DNA from: Cheilinus undulatus
Taxonomy: Eukaryota > Chordata > Actinopteri > Labriformes > Labridae
Assembly (NCBI RefSeq): GCF_018320785.1
Contig: NC_054868.1
Coordinates: 47,375,874 to 47,439,873 of the forward strand
Direction of reading: 5' to 3'
Length of the DNA: 64,000 nucleotides
Shown: positions 32,308-44,800 of the stretch, in pieces
Position numbering within the stretch: the stretch's first letter is position 1
Layout of the letters: each line of letters opens with the position of its first letter
Notes under the pieces: generated by a model
Told to the model about the DNA's origin: nothing
Seen by the model: the letters and a program-made list of their open reading frames with translations, nothing else
The model's database searches: none
Made by a program: the position numbers and the translations under genes

Positions 32308-33760
32308 CAGGTGCTTCTCAAAAAACTTGAATATCATGAAAAAGTTTTTTTTGCTGTGATTTATTCCAAAAAAGTATCTTTTATATATATTCTACATTCA
32401 TTTCATACAAAGTGAAATATTTAAAGACTTTTTTGCTTTAATGATAATGCACAAAAATTAAAAATCCACAATCCCAAAATATTAGAATATTGTGGAAAAG
32501 TCCAGTATATTGTCAGTTATTTCTCTAGCTCAGTTTCAGGTCACACAACCACAATCATGGGGAAGACTGCTGACTCGACTCTTGTCCAGAGGATAATCAT
32601 TGACATCCTCCACAAGGTGGTAAACCACAGAAGGTCACTGCAGAAAGAGCAGGCTGTCTAAGAGGCTGTATCAAAGCATACTCATGTAAAGTTGACAAGA
32701 AGGGAAAAGTGTGGTAAGAAAAGGAGCACAAGCAACAAAGATGAGCTCAGCCTTCAGAGGATCGTCAAACAAGGCAGATTCAAGAACTGAGCTTCAAAAG
32801 GAGTTGACTTAGGCTGGAGTCAGTGGATCAAGAGCCACCACACCAGTCCAGTCCAGACCAGTCCAGGAAATTGGCTACAGGTGTTGTTCTTACTGTAAAG
32901 CCGATCCTGAACCACAGATGTCATCAGCATCTCCCCTTGGCTAAGTTTTCAGATAAAAGTCAAATTGTCATTTCATTTGTTAATCAAGGTCCCAGAGTCT
33001 GGAGGAAGATCAGAGAGGCACAGAATCCCAGGTCCTTGAAGTCCAGTGTTTCCGTTTCCAGAGTCAGTGATGGTTTGAGGTGCCATGTCATCTGCTGCTG
33101 TTGGTCCTCTGTGCTTTATCAAGTCCAGAGTCAACGCTGTCAGCCGTCTACCAGGAGAGTTTAAAGCACTTCATGTTTTCATCTGTTGAGAAGCTTTATG
33201 GAGATTCTGATTTCTTTCTTCCAGCAGGTCTTGGTACCTGCCCACAGTGAAGCCAAAACTACCAGAAAATGAGTTGCTGACTATTGTATGATGTAACTGT
33301 GTTTGATTGGCCATAGTGAAGCTGGGGAAATGTCAAGAGGAAGATGAGAGGCACCAGACTTAACAAAACAGATGAGTTGAAGGCTGCTATCAGAGAAACC
33401 TGGGCTGCACAACACCTCAGCAGTGCCACAGGGTGACTGGCTCCATGCCACTTTGCATAGATAATGTAATGTGTGCAAAAGAAGCTCTAACTAACTACTG
33501 AGTATATAAAGGAGCATAATTATTCAGGTCAACATTTCTGTATTATAAATCCATTTTTAACTGATGTTTCGGGATATTCTTAAATTTTTTGGTAGTGGAA
33601 ACGATATTTGTAAGCTGTAATCATCAAGATTCATACAAAAGAAGTAATGAAATAAATCACTTTGTAATGATGAATCTGGAATAAATGTAATTCTCATTTC
33701 TTGAATTATTCACAGAAAAAAAGCAAACTTCATGATATTCTAATTATTTATATACATTTG
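32308..33760 (+). mobile_element. Decayed Tc1-like DNA transposon
   Basis: The left end is CAGGTGCTTCTCAAAAAACT with ATATCATGAA after it, next to a TA. The right end has TTCATGATATTCTAATT, the expected inverted counterpart, and finishes near a TA with its last bases mutated. The 1.45-kb length is usual for Tc1 elements. A transposase remnant lies inside. Confidence 0.8.
32557..33500 (+). pseudogene. Dead Tc1-like transposase
   Basis: It begins ATGGGGAAGACTGCTGACTC, a typical start for this Tc1 group (MGKTADST...), then hits stop codons. Further recognisable blocks occur in changing frames: NQGPRVWRKIREAQNPRSLK near 32980-33050, YQVQSQR then CQPSTRR near 33120-33160, and a last block near 33335-33440 corresponding to the conserved RKMR.TR...QCHR region. 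Several internal stretches with catalytic residues are missing. Not functional. Confidence 0.75.
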
Positions 33761-34162
33761 TAAAGGGTTCCAAGTGCAAGCCATATGTAACCACTGGGTG
33801 GGAGTTGCATACAACACTCAAACCACAGGACTGATATCTGAGGAGAATGACCTGGACACTGATGAGATGACTTTGAGGGGCTAGGAAGGGATGCAGAGTA
33901 GACTTCTAAAGACCTAGGTCTGGATACAGATTAGATGTAATGGAGGTGGCTGGGGTGGAGGAGGGTGGCGGTGATTCGCTGAAACGACAAACTGAATGTG
34001 GAGGAGAGGAGAACAGATTTTAAAACATGACAGCAGCAGGATGATTGGATTGAGAGAGGTCGAACCAGCTGATTACCAGAGCAGGAAAACAGAGACACCT
34101 GAATGTGTATGAGGAATTAAAGGATTAATGGAAATGAAACAGCTTTCTGCTTAAACTATGCT

Positions 34163-34216
34163 AACAACAACAACAACAACAACAATAATAATAATCATAA
34201 TAATAATAATAATAAT
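34163..34216. repeat. Compound (AAC)n(AAT)n microsatellite
   Basis: About seven AAC units are followed by about eleven AAT units with one interruption (AATCATAAT). Confidence 0.9.
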
Positions 34217-35277
34217 TATAGCATACACACACAAATTAACAAAAATTATGACTCCTGGCCAGAACACTATACACAAATAAATTACTCTCTTAACAATTAA
34301 GTTCAGTGGGACCACCAACAACATTAATGTTAGCTTACAAAATAAAAACTCATCATTTTAGAGGAGGCTTACATTTTGAAAGAGGCAACAATGAACAACA
34401 TGTCTATTTTTGTTGCTTTCAAGCAGAGCTTAACATTAACTTTTTTCTTTTTCAACAATCCCCAAGTAACTAGCCATTCTGAATTTTTATTTGCCACAAT
34501 TCTTTTGTTGGAAATAATTCTATATATGATTAAAGTTGGCTTTTGCATTTTAAAATTTACTTGAACTAGATCTGCTGTCCTTTGAGATGTAACTGAACAC
34601 TATACTTCCAACCTTAATATACTTTTTTCTCATCCAACTTGGAGAAAATACAAATTTACTAACAAAGTTTTTGTTCTAATATAAACTGCACACAAATCTA
34701 GCACTTATGATTTGTTCTGGGGGAAAAAAATATCCTTTTATGTGAGAAAAACAGCCTCAGTGCAATAAGCATCTACCATTATAAGTATTCACAAACACTC
34801 ACTTACAGCTGAGCCCAGTAAGAATAAAACACAGGATGTGTCACCAATAAATATAGCCTGCCAAAGCAGCAAATGCAAGTCACTGCACTACCTGCCAAGG
34901 CTGAAATCCACCTGCGTTTGGCTGGTTGGCAGGCCACAGGTGTTAATGTTAGGCCCTGCTTCCAAGTCACAGTGATTATTTGTTTCAAAATTAACTGCTT
35001 AATTTTAGGATGGACCATGTCTTTGGTAACATAAACGAGCCTCTCTATGCAGCTGGACCCCTCTTTTGGAAAGTCCTGCTTAAACTCTAGTGATAGCAAT
35101 AGGTAATCTGATGTCACAGTGGGCCAGAGTATCTGTGATGATGTTCATAATAAAAAAATAATAAAATTTTGAAATAAGTTACAAGACTGCAATCCAATTT
35201 TAGGTATGGTTACTGTAAGATGTGTTGATAACATTACAGGATGCAGACTGTATGATGCTCTTTAACTCTGTGCTTTG

Positions 35278-35291
35278 GCGCCCTCTTGTGG
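35278..35291 (-). promoter_or_regulatory. CTCF-like motif upstream of gtf3c1
   Basis: GCGCCCTCTTGTGG on the + strand reads CCACAAGAGGGCGC on the minus strand, 13 of 14 positions of the CCASYAGRKGGCRS core. It lies between axin1 and gtf3c1, about 300 bases before the gtf3c1 ATG. Similar strings also occur inside some fish repeats, so occupancy is uncertain. Confidence 0.3.
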
Positions 35292-35332
35292 AAGTTTGCT
35301 GTCTAAAAAACTGATAAGTGGACGTTGAATCA

Positions 35333-35582
35333 TGACGTAAGCACGTAAACAGACACACAAGAGTTGGAAAGCGTTGCTGGAGGAAGCGTTTTGTAAACAA
35401 GTCGAGTAATTTCTTGATTCATTCAAAGATTTATGGGACACTAAAGGGCTCCAGCACTCGATTTGTCCCAGTTCACCACCGGGGATTTTTTTTCTAACTG
35501 TAAAGAGCCGCTAAAGAGCTGCCGTTAGGCTAGGTTAGCATGTTAGCTAGCTGACAGCGTTAGCATCGGTTGGAGGCACGTT
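35333..35582 (+). promoter_or_regulatory. gtf3c1: Presumed gtf3c1 promoter and leader, with a CRE-like site and a short upstream ORF
   Basis: TGACGTAA at 35333-35340 is a CRE/ATF-type element, common in TATA-less housekeeping promoters. CpGs are enriched relative to the flank. In the leader, ATG-TTA-GCT-AGC-TGA (35540-35554) is a five-codon upstream frame, stop included, ending 28 bases before the main ATG. It is built from a local GTTAGC/GCTAGC-rich stretch. The transcription start is not determined. Confidence 0.4.
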
Positions 35583-35803
35583 ATGGATCCGTTGAGTATA
35601 GTGGCGGATGAAGTGGCTTTGGAGGGGCTGGACGGGATAACTCTTCCCACGTTGTGGATACGACTTGAGGACAGAAAGCCCAAGTTTCCTCTCAAACTCG
35701 ACGACTGCACTAAGGAGCTTCTGTGGAGGTCTCTAATCAGCAACAGCGACCTGCAGTTTTATGAGCTCCCACAGGAGAGAGGGGATGTTGAACTGTTTGA
35801 CAG
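35583..35803 (+). CDS. gtf3c1: gtf3c1 coding exon 1
   Basis: Encodes residues 1-73. [25 protein letters not shown] matches the start of vertebrate GTF3C1, which fixes the initiation codon. Donor GTGAGT, phase 2. Confidence 0.96.
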
Positions 35804-38800
35804 GTGAGTTTATCAGGTTCTCTCCAGCCTTTTATATCATGTTTTAACAGAGGAAGTTGATGTGATTTTTAATAACAATTCCTAATAACGCTGCCTGTGT
35901 TTATTTACGTGTGATACATATTTTCCATTAAGGTATTTACACTTTATTTTAAGTAAAAAGAATGAATATCCCCTCCACCACTGTTGCAGCTGCAGTTTTT
36001 GCACCTCATTTATTATTCCATGTAATGTGGGAACATCAGATTGTACAGTTTGGAATGGGGGGCAGTTCCTGAAAAAGAATCCCATATTAGTGGCCTGAAA
36101 TATTCCTTAACATACATTCTGTGTAATAATTTCTAAACTGTTTAGGATGTTCCTGTCCATAACAACCTCTGTAACGATGCAAGCACACACACACCTTGAC
36201 AGTCTTCGCAATTATAAATGCCTTTTTTCTTTTTGCCAAAACTAGTAAGTGATGCTGATTTAGGTCTCTCTTGTTAAGCACAACAGCAAAAGCCCGAAAA
36301 ACGGGTCTTTGCCCCTAGCATGAGATCCACTGTAAAATTTGAGCCAGGTAGTTTTAAAAAGCAGCATGAAATGTCTTTAAATGCCTTCTCAAGTTGGACT
36401 CCTTGTGCACTGATATGCTGTCATTGCAGAGTAAGCACACACACCTTACACAACCAGTTCAACCAGAACCAAGACAGACTTCTTTGTCAGTTTGCTGTTG
36501 AACTGTCTGTTCTCTGCATCTACTTTTTTAAGAAGAGGAGACATTTTTGGTTTAATGGTTTGGTCTAAAGATGTCCATAGGTGCTGAAAATTGGGTTGAG
36601 ATGCTAAAGTGGGGCATGTAAGGAGATGTGAAAGAAGGATAGCTGCAACACTGTAAGGTGGCACAAACAGATTAGGAATAAATTTCACCCATTATTTTGT
36701 AGATATAATATTCTTACATTGTCTGTTTAGTAGAAAAAAACCTCAAGGGTCATCTTTAAGCAGTAGTAGTATAATAGAGGGCCTCTAAAAATGACCTCAG
36801 GGGGTCTGACTTGGCCCATGGGCTTCCAATTGAATAGCCTGGTACTAGTACTACAAGCTTTTGCTAAGCTTTTGATATGTAGAGACTTTACCACTTCACA
36901 GAGTTTAGATTCTAGTGAACAAGTGAATTGCAGCAGTGCACCTTCTGTTATAATCTCAAAGTTCCTTTTGTCTTGTTTTTTGGATGCGTTATCTAACATT
37001 CTGTGTTCGTGTCGTTGTTTGTTCCCAGATTTAAAGACATCGACCCAGAAACCGGTATCGAGACGACACACAAGTATTCTGACACCCGGAGAGACGTCTA
37101 CCCAATCCATATTGTCCAAAACAACAAGAATGGGATTCAGGGCTCATGTGTCTTCTTTGAAAAGAGGAAAGATGTCACCAAGTTTGTCCGGTGCAAGTCC
37201 CTCACCCCGCTGATCACCTTGCAGGAGGCTTTGGAAAGGTTTGTGGAGTCTGTAATAGACAGAGCGTATGTTTTCACATCATACTCTAAGTAGACAAGTG
37301 CTGCTTATGTAGGCAGACAGCACTTAAATTACACACCCGATGTTTTAAAATGCTGAACACTTAGTGAAGAAATCCTTGATCCCATATTGCCCCCCCACAG
37401 GTCAGTTGTGATAATGATATCATGGCCACAATATTTGAATCCTTATCAACCCACAGCATTTGACCCCTACACAAACACATGTTGTGTAGCTGACTTTCAG
37501 GGTATTTGTGATATTTTTTGTGTCAGGAATTTATAATGTAATGTCTATTATTATGTCTTTTTTGTCCTCTATAAACCACTGTGAGTATAATCTAAGTTTG
37601 TTGCATGTACAACTTTTCTTCTTGGCTCCTCTGTCTAACCTCTTTAGATATGGCCGAAAGCTTGTCGTCGTGGCGTCTCAGTCACTGAGATTCAGGGCCC
37701 TGATTGGTAATGAGAGCGATCCTGATTTGAAACTCACCAATGAATCTTACTGTGTGTTGGAACGAGTCGGCAGAGCGAGATGGCAAGGAGAGCTGCAGAA
37801 GGATCTGCACGGATCCTCTTTCAAGTAGGAGAGAGAATCATTTCACACCAAATGGCTGCTGCTCTGTGTTCACTCTGCTGCTCTCCCTGACTGACAGCCT
37901 TGGTTTTGTCTCAACAGGATCGATGCTCGAAAATTGCACTACATGAGGAAGTCTTTGGTCAGACATGGACTAGTCAGCATGCAGTCTTACGTCACCAGAA
38001 CCAAATCTGGGCAGCAGCTACACTCGATTCTCCTGTTGCTCAAACGCTTTCATGTAAACAGGTTTGTGAATGATTTATGTCCTCTGTTTCTCTTTTTTTA
38101 TTGTCAACATTGCTGTGCAAATAAAGGACAAAGACATTTTTACTCTGCCCTGGCTGTTGATGTCTCTAAGTGGTTGCTCAAATTAGGCTTAGTTGCCCTG
38201 TGCTATGCTGAAGCCTAATTGTCTCTTTTGCCAGTCACTTTGCTTCAGGTCCAACTGGGCTAGATTTTGCGTGGCGCTAGATTTAATCTGACTGTATTTA
38301 CAAAGGAAAAGGACAGATTTTGGCTCATGGGAAATCTCTTCTTTGGGTTGATTTTTTTTCTAGGAAAATTTTGATCCTATAGTTTCATCTTGTAGTAGTG
38401 AAATGAAAAAGGGAGGCGTCTTGTTGGACTCCCATAATCATCAGGAAAAGAAAAGTTGTGAGAATTTTTTGTTTTTTCAAAAGGTTCTAAACAGAGCAAA
38501 CTTATCATAAAAAATACAGTCATATTGAAGTAATTGTGTCTCTTGCATCTGAGAAAATCCCTTGAATCCTTTGTGTTCTTTCAGGAGGAGTAAGTACGAC
38601 ATACTGATGGAGAACGTGTCCAACTTCCTCGAGCAGATGCCTGGACAGTTGGCAACTTTATTTACAGTCAGAGAGCAACTCGTGGGTATTTTTCTGAGTT
38701 TCTGTTAGTTTGAGAATTTTTCTTTGTTTGGGATACAATAATGACTACATGTTGTTGTTTATTTTCTCTTTTTTTTGCAGAATATAAATGAACGTACATA

Positions 38801-41800
38801 CAAGCGTATTTTTCAGTATATGAAAGCTGCCAAGTTGATCGAGTTGTGCATGTGTCCTCTGGAGGAGTTAGACCCTGGGAAAGGGCCCTGCATAAATAAA
38901 AAAGGTAATATACCAACTACATTAGAAGAGGCTCTTGAAGGGTGACACAATATGGCTTAGAAATAAAATTAGAGCCATGTCTATCTTGGTTAATATCTGA
39001 AACATGTACAGGTAGAGTAAATGGAGAGAGAAAATTGGAAATTGGTGATTTTCTGTAGATGAATATAACGGTAAAAGGGCTTAAATGGTTATTTGATTTA
39101 AACAGTGGGCATTTTACTTCTCTTTAGGAGAGAAAGAAAAAGCCACTGGTGCACAAATTATCCAAATATCACTGGGTGTTTCCAGGCAGGGGAGCCTCTC
39201 AAGGTTTTCATGAGAAAATCCAGATTTCCAGGGTGTATATTTTCACAAATATGATTAATCAGTGACATAGATTTATCACCCAGGCCTATGTTAATGTTAG
39301 CATCTTAGCTAAAGCACATTAAACTTTATAATTTGAAGGTGATTATATTAATCATTTTATTTGCCTCATGCCTAACACTGAATTGTTTCTAATTTCCAGG
39401 GAAAAAAGTGCAAGTGCGCTGCATGAGGCTGATAAAACCATACTCAAAAAAGGGAGTTCCCGATGAAGACGATGATGAAGATGATGAGGAAGACAATGAT
39501 TCTGGGGGTAGGAGAAGAGCTCTGTGTGCAGAGGGGCGTATTATGGAGATGGATGTCCTCACACAGGCCTATCAGATGGGTATGAACTCTTTTCTCAGAT
39601 TTCAGGGAGGCTGTGTTCAGGGGAATAAAAATGCTGAGCTGATATGGTTTAATATTTTATATTTGTTGAGTATCTTAAAGGTGTTTGGACACTTAAAATC
39701 ATCCATTTCTTTGAATAAGCCCTTTAAGACATGTCATTGCCAGATTAATGCTATTTCTGTTTAAGTGTTAGTTTCAAGTCTAAAAATGCTGCAAACTCAC
39801 TTAGAATTCACAGTAAAATTTCCTTTAAGAATTTGCAGAAAACATAAAGCAGTCTTACAGCTACAAGCTACAGGGGAACAAGGTTTTATCATTAGATTCC
39901 TCGACTGGGAAAGTAGGGCTGATACTGGTATTTTTTCAAATACTTAGTTTGGTCCAGCATTTTAAGAAAATGCTTAACTCGCCTAACCTTGCAAAGCAGA
40001 TGGATACGCCCGTTTCCTTGTTTTTCACTGGCGAATCCATCTTGCAAAGCTCCCATCTGAACCGTTTGGGCCCGGTTAGAAAGTGACAGGACCAATCAGC
40101 GATGAGGGGCAGTACTTTCAGGCGCTGCAGAGTTGTGACGTAAACAAGCAGCAGCAAGAGCTGGTGCAGTTATGGAGGAAGACATTAGCGTGGATGCTGC
40201 TACAGCGCCAGTTTTATCAGAACTTGACAACATTTCTTTCTTAAAAGAAGAACAAAGAACAGCAGCGAGTTGATTTCTTTTCAAAAATGAAAAAAGTCAT
40301 GTACTTAGATGTCTATAGTCGCCATGTTTCATGTTATTCCTCAGTAGCTGCGCACGCACAGCTTGATAGCGGCTACGTCACGTGTTTTGTTGCTCTGTTT
40401 GGCCCGTAGAGATGTGACAGACAGAACGTTCACCCAATCATGTTCTTAGTTTTTTTCAAAGCCCCTGCCTTTTCTCAAACGTTTCCTATTGAGGCTTTCC
40501 CAGATGGATGTGTGAAACAAATCCATCTGGCGTGTCAGGTTATAACTCGCCAATATTTTCTGAAAAATTTTCTTAAAGTTGTTCTAAAAAGTTCCCAAGA
40601 GAAACTTACATCAGTTCATGAAGTGTTCTTATTCTGCTGAATCATTTGCACACCTGTTGTTAAATTGATGAATGCTGTGTCCTTGTAAGCAGGATGCTCA
40701 TGCACATTTTTTCTATTAAGCATAGAGAAACACCCCTTTTTGCCCATATAAGGGCATGAGACTGCAGAGCAGTGTGCATACACAGAAAGTACCCAGGAGT
40801 GATCTGGGAAAGCTTCAATAGGAAACATTTGAGAAAAGGCAGAGGCTTTGAAAAAAACTTGGAGTATGATTGGATGAACGTTCTGTCACATCTCTACGGG
40901 CCAATCAGAGCAACAAAACACGTGACGTAGCCGCTATTACTGAGGAATAACGCGAAACATGGTGATTGTAGACATGTAAGTACTCGACTTTTGTCGTTTT
41001 GGAACGACAGTGAAAAACAAGGAAACAGGCGTATCCGTCTGCTTTGCAAGGTTAACTCAGGACTTGAAGTATAAGAAATACTTAAAAAGTGGATGTGATG
41101 TTGAATAAATGAAACAGAAAAGCTCATTTAGCTTTATATTTTAGTGGCCCTGGTGGATATTAAATATAGTAGCAGATAGAGACTTGATCATATCATAGGT
41201 TCAGACAGTGCTGTCATCAGAAATGGCAAATAGTACGCTGTAACAAGAAAGGGATGCATCCCAGATAGATTTTTTAAAAATTTAAAGGCCAAAATTAATA
41301 TGACTTTATAGAAACTTAAACTTATTCTAAAACCTGACTCTGTAAAATGATGGTACATACATCACATGAAAATATTCAGATACCCATGTGTGAAGGTAAT
41401 TTCTTTAGTTTATCTGAAAGTTTTGCCCCCAAAGTGTCTGTTTAGGAAAAAGCTGGCCCCTGTACAAATGTCATTGATGATTCATGATCAAAGATATAAA
41501 ATGTATCTAGTATGATATGTTACTGTGCCTTTCTTAATTTAGCAGATTTAAGTGCTGATAAGTACAAAAGTAATAATTTTACTGTGCCATATCAGCGCTC
41601 AAATTTCTCTGTGTGTTGTTAGATTTGTTCCTAGCTAAGAGTAAATCATGGATAAGAAAACTTTGGTGAATTACAGATTTAAGAAAAAAAGGAACTCCTG
41701 CCTCATCTGTGCAGTTGTCCTGGTTCTAAATCCAGCCTGTGGCTGCTTTCCCTCATGTCATTTCCCACTCTCTCATCCCTGTTTCTATCCTTCTCTGTGA

Positions 41801-44800
41801 AAAACAGCAGAAAAACCCCAAAATAAATCTTTAAAAAACGACATGTGGGCATGACAGAAAACATTCTTCTCATCATGGTTGGTAAATGAGATTCATATTA
41901 AACTAAATTTTTGAGAGGATATTGATGAATGCGGCTCATCATTTCTATTAAGATGCAATACTGAAGAGGAACAAGAGAGAGAAAAAAAATGGAAATCAGC
42001 ACACCTTTAAATTGCTTTATATTCATTAATCTTTCATTTATGTCCTCTAGTGCTATCCTCAGGAACAAATGGAATAGCAAAGACTGCTATTGGCCAGAAG
42101 ATGAACATTGGGAAGCTAGAATCCCGAATGGTCTGCCGAAATCTGGAGAGGGCCGGTATGGTTAAGGTAAGATCAGAGTGGTTTTCCCGTTTTTTGGGAT
42201 TTTTTCCTGCCTTATTGTTAATGAATCTCATCTCCTGCATGAAGTGGCCTTTAGTGCTGATAAACATCCATTAGCTTGCTAAAATGACAGATTGAATGAA
42301 CATCAGTCTTTTAGCATCGACTCAGTGGTTGTCCACTGATCAACTAAATAGTCTATGCTGATTTTTGGGGGCGTTCAGTGGGCAGCATTATTTTGATTTA
42401 TTGTGAAATATAGGCTGATTATTTTTAGTTATTGTTTCACATTATCCCGGTATTTTTATCTTTCTGATCATGTATTTTGTGTTAATGTCGTCTTCACCCT
42501 GCAGGGATTCATGGTGGACGAGGGTCGGCAGAGGACGACAAAATACATCAGCCATAAGTGCGTTTCCATAAACCTCTTCATAATCATCTCCTTATAAAAT
42601 TCTCTTGCTTAATGGTTTTCTGTACATTTGCCCTGACAGATCCGTGGAAGTGAGTAATCAACTCCAACTTTTTGCCAAAGAGCAGGAACGGTGCAAAATG
42701 CTCACCTCGTCTGGGCCTCAGAAAACCGATGGTGCAGTCGCCACCCCTAAAACACCAACGCCAAGAGCAAGAGAAAATAAAAGTTCAGCAAGAAAAAGGA
42801 GCCAGAAAACAGACAAAAGAGGAAACAAAGATGCAAAAGAGTTGGAGCAAATATGTGCTGCTGGAGAAATGGAGCCAGCAGATGAAGGGTTGGATGGAGA
42901 GAAAGGAAATACCACAGGGAGGAAAAATGATCAGGCACAATCTGAGATCCCTGTTATGGAGTCAACAAAAGCTGAAGGTGAGTGCATATCAAAGCTTTGC
43001 ACATTTTACATCACACATCAAGCTACATTCACAGGATGTGTCCTCACTCACCAGTCTCTCAAACCAAAACAAACTGCACCGTCTTGTCTCCTTCCCAACT
43101 CTGGACGCATAAAAAAAAAAAAAAAAAAAAAAAAGATTAGAACCTTTTCGGGCCTTTGAATGAAATCTAATTATACTTAGGTCCCATCAGTGTGAACACA
43201 GAGCTGTTAACAACAAACTCAGACAGAATTTGACTTTTTTTAAAATGCCATTACATTCAAAAAATAAAATAACATTTCACCACTTATATCTCTTGAAATT
43301 TAGATTTGACTTTGTCATTTTTATTGTTTCGGGAATTTATAGATCCAAATATTGTTTGCTCTCTCTTATTTCTTTTACTTCATCTTCCAGATGCAACACT
43401 AAACTCCATCAAGCCCGCAGCAGCAGACTCAGAATCCACCTCCAGAGAAGGTAATTCAATGAACCTGAAACTATCTTTAAAGTAAGAGTTGGTATCATTA
43501 CCAAAAGCTGTAAAAATTTTTTGCCTTACTGAGGCAGTGGAAGATGTTTGTAAATATGAAATAGTCTGACAATAAGTTTAGTATATACAACTCTTTAAAG
43601 ATCAGTTATACTCTCTGCATACAATCATCCCTGCTACATATGTTTGCATATAACATCGTTGATTATATCATTGATGTTTTTTAATGTAACAGATTTAAAC
43701 CTGCATCTGTAACATGAAAATTCACAATCTACTTAAAAATAATCACCTTTTTTTACCTTATTGAATTAAGGTTTTTTATTGAACAAGATATTTTGATGCC
43801 TGTGTTCTGCACTGTGTTCTGTAATTGACTAATGGATCATTAGATATTTACAGAGTAAAATACTAATTATTATCCTGGATTCTGTTTATTTATGTTTATT
43901 CCATTTTCAACAGAAACCAGACAAGCTGAAGAAGAGGAAGGGGAATCTAAATCACAACCCACCAGTCCTTTGCCCCAGAATGAGGAGTCAAATTCAGCCT
44001 GTAAATCAGGAGAAAACAATATTGAGGTTGTAAAAGATGCTTATCAACTGGAGGTGAGTCTCTTAGACTGTTAATGGAGATATTTTTGTTGCAAAACAAT
44101 TTACAGAGGTGCAAGTACAGTTCATTCAGAAAGTATTCAGACTCCATACATTTTTTCATTGTGTTATGTTGCAGCCTGATGTTGGCTTTATGGCAGAGTG
44201 GATGGAAGATCTTTTGAATGCATGACTTTCACAAAACAAAAAGGAATCACTTGGTATCCTGTCAAACTTAGTGCAGTGAATCCGTTGCTTGTAGTTCAAA
44301 TGAATGGGAGCTTACGTGTAATAAACTCCTGAGAGAGGAGCTTTTTTGGAATCCTTTTTTTTTTTAAGGTTTATTTTGGGCATTTTGTGCCTTTATTTGA
44401 TAGAGGAGAGGATAGTGGATAGAGTCGGAAACAGGGAGGAGAGCGGGGAGAGACATGTGGTGGAGGGCCTCAGGCCGGATTCGAACCCGGTCCGCCCGCG
44501 TACATGGGTCGCGTGCCTTATCCATTCTGCCACCTGCCCCCCCGGAATCCATTTTTTGCCTTGTTTCTTCCATTTATTTGGTATTAGTAAAACCTGAGAA
44601 GTTTTTAAGGTATCCTATAAAAACTATCCCAAAATATTTTCAAATATTCCCCAAATGTTTGAGTTTAACTTTATCATACACCCTAAATACCTCTATAGAT
44701 TACTCATAAATTCCATGTAAATTCTTGAAAATGTTCAAGGAAATTCCACAAAATTCCAAAGCAAATTCCGCCTAGAATTTCATATCAAATTCACTAAAAA

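Larger units (their letters stand above)
30921..35270. other. Spacer between axin1 and gtf3c1
   Basis: No supported exon. It holds a tandem duplication (31211-31918), a dead Tc1-like transposon (32308-33760) and microsatellites (34163-34216). Segment 33780-34130 (purine-rich, GGAGGAGGGTGGCGG) and segment 34790-35120 (a 104-codon minus-strand open frame) are unassigned. Confidence 0.5.
39580..42050 (+). other. gtf3c1: gtf3c1 intron 7 (2.5 kb) with two facing transposon copies
   Basis: Holds the 559-bp element at 39984-40542 and its inverted partial relative at 40803-41054. The rest (41060-42050) is AT-rich with nothing recognised. Confidence 0.75.

Noticed and set aside
32823..33164. 113-codon frame in the intergenic spacer as a separate gene
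   Set aside because: It lies inside the decayed Tc1 transposase and contains its NQGPRVWRK block in frame; it is a transposon remnant.
34803..35117. 104-codon minus-strand frame upstream of gtf3c1
   Set aside because: No recognised family, no splice or promoter support; could be repeat-derived, so no gene is called.
36727..37119. 130-codon minus-strand frame overlapping gtf3c1 exon 2
   Set aside because: Antisense to a well-supported exon; no homology recognised.
37003..37293. Extended exon 2 of gtf3c1 reading to 37293
   Set aside because: The tail after 37238 has no homology, while splicing at 37238 joins exactly to the conserved sequence of exon 3 in frame.
44470..44543. A tRNA gene on the minus strand
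   Set aside because: A and B boxes are present, but the sequence runs into a SINE tail and is flanked by a target duplication; it is a SINE head, not a tRNA gene.
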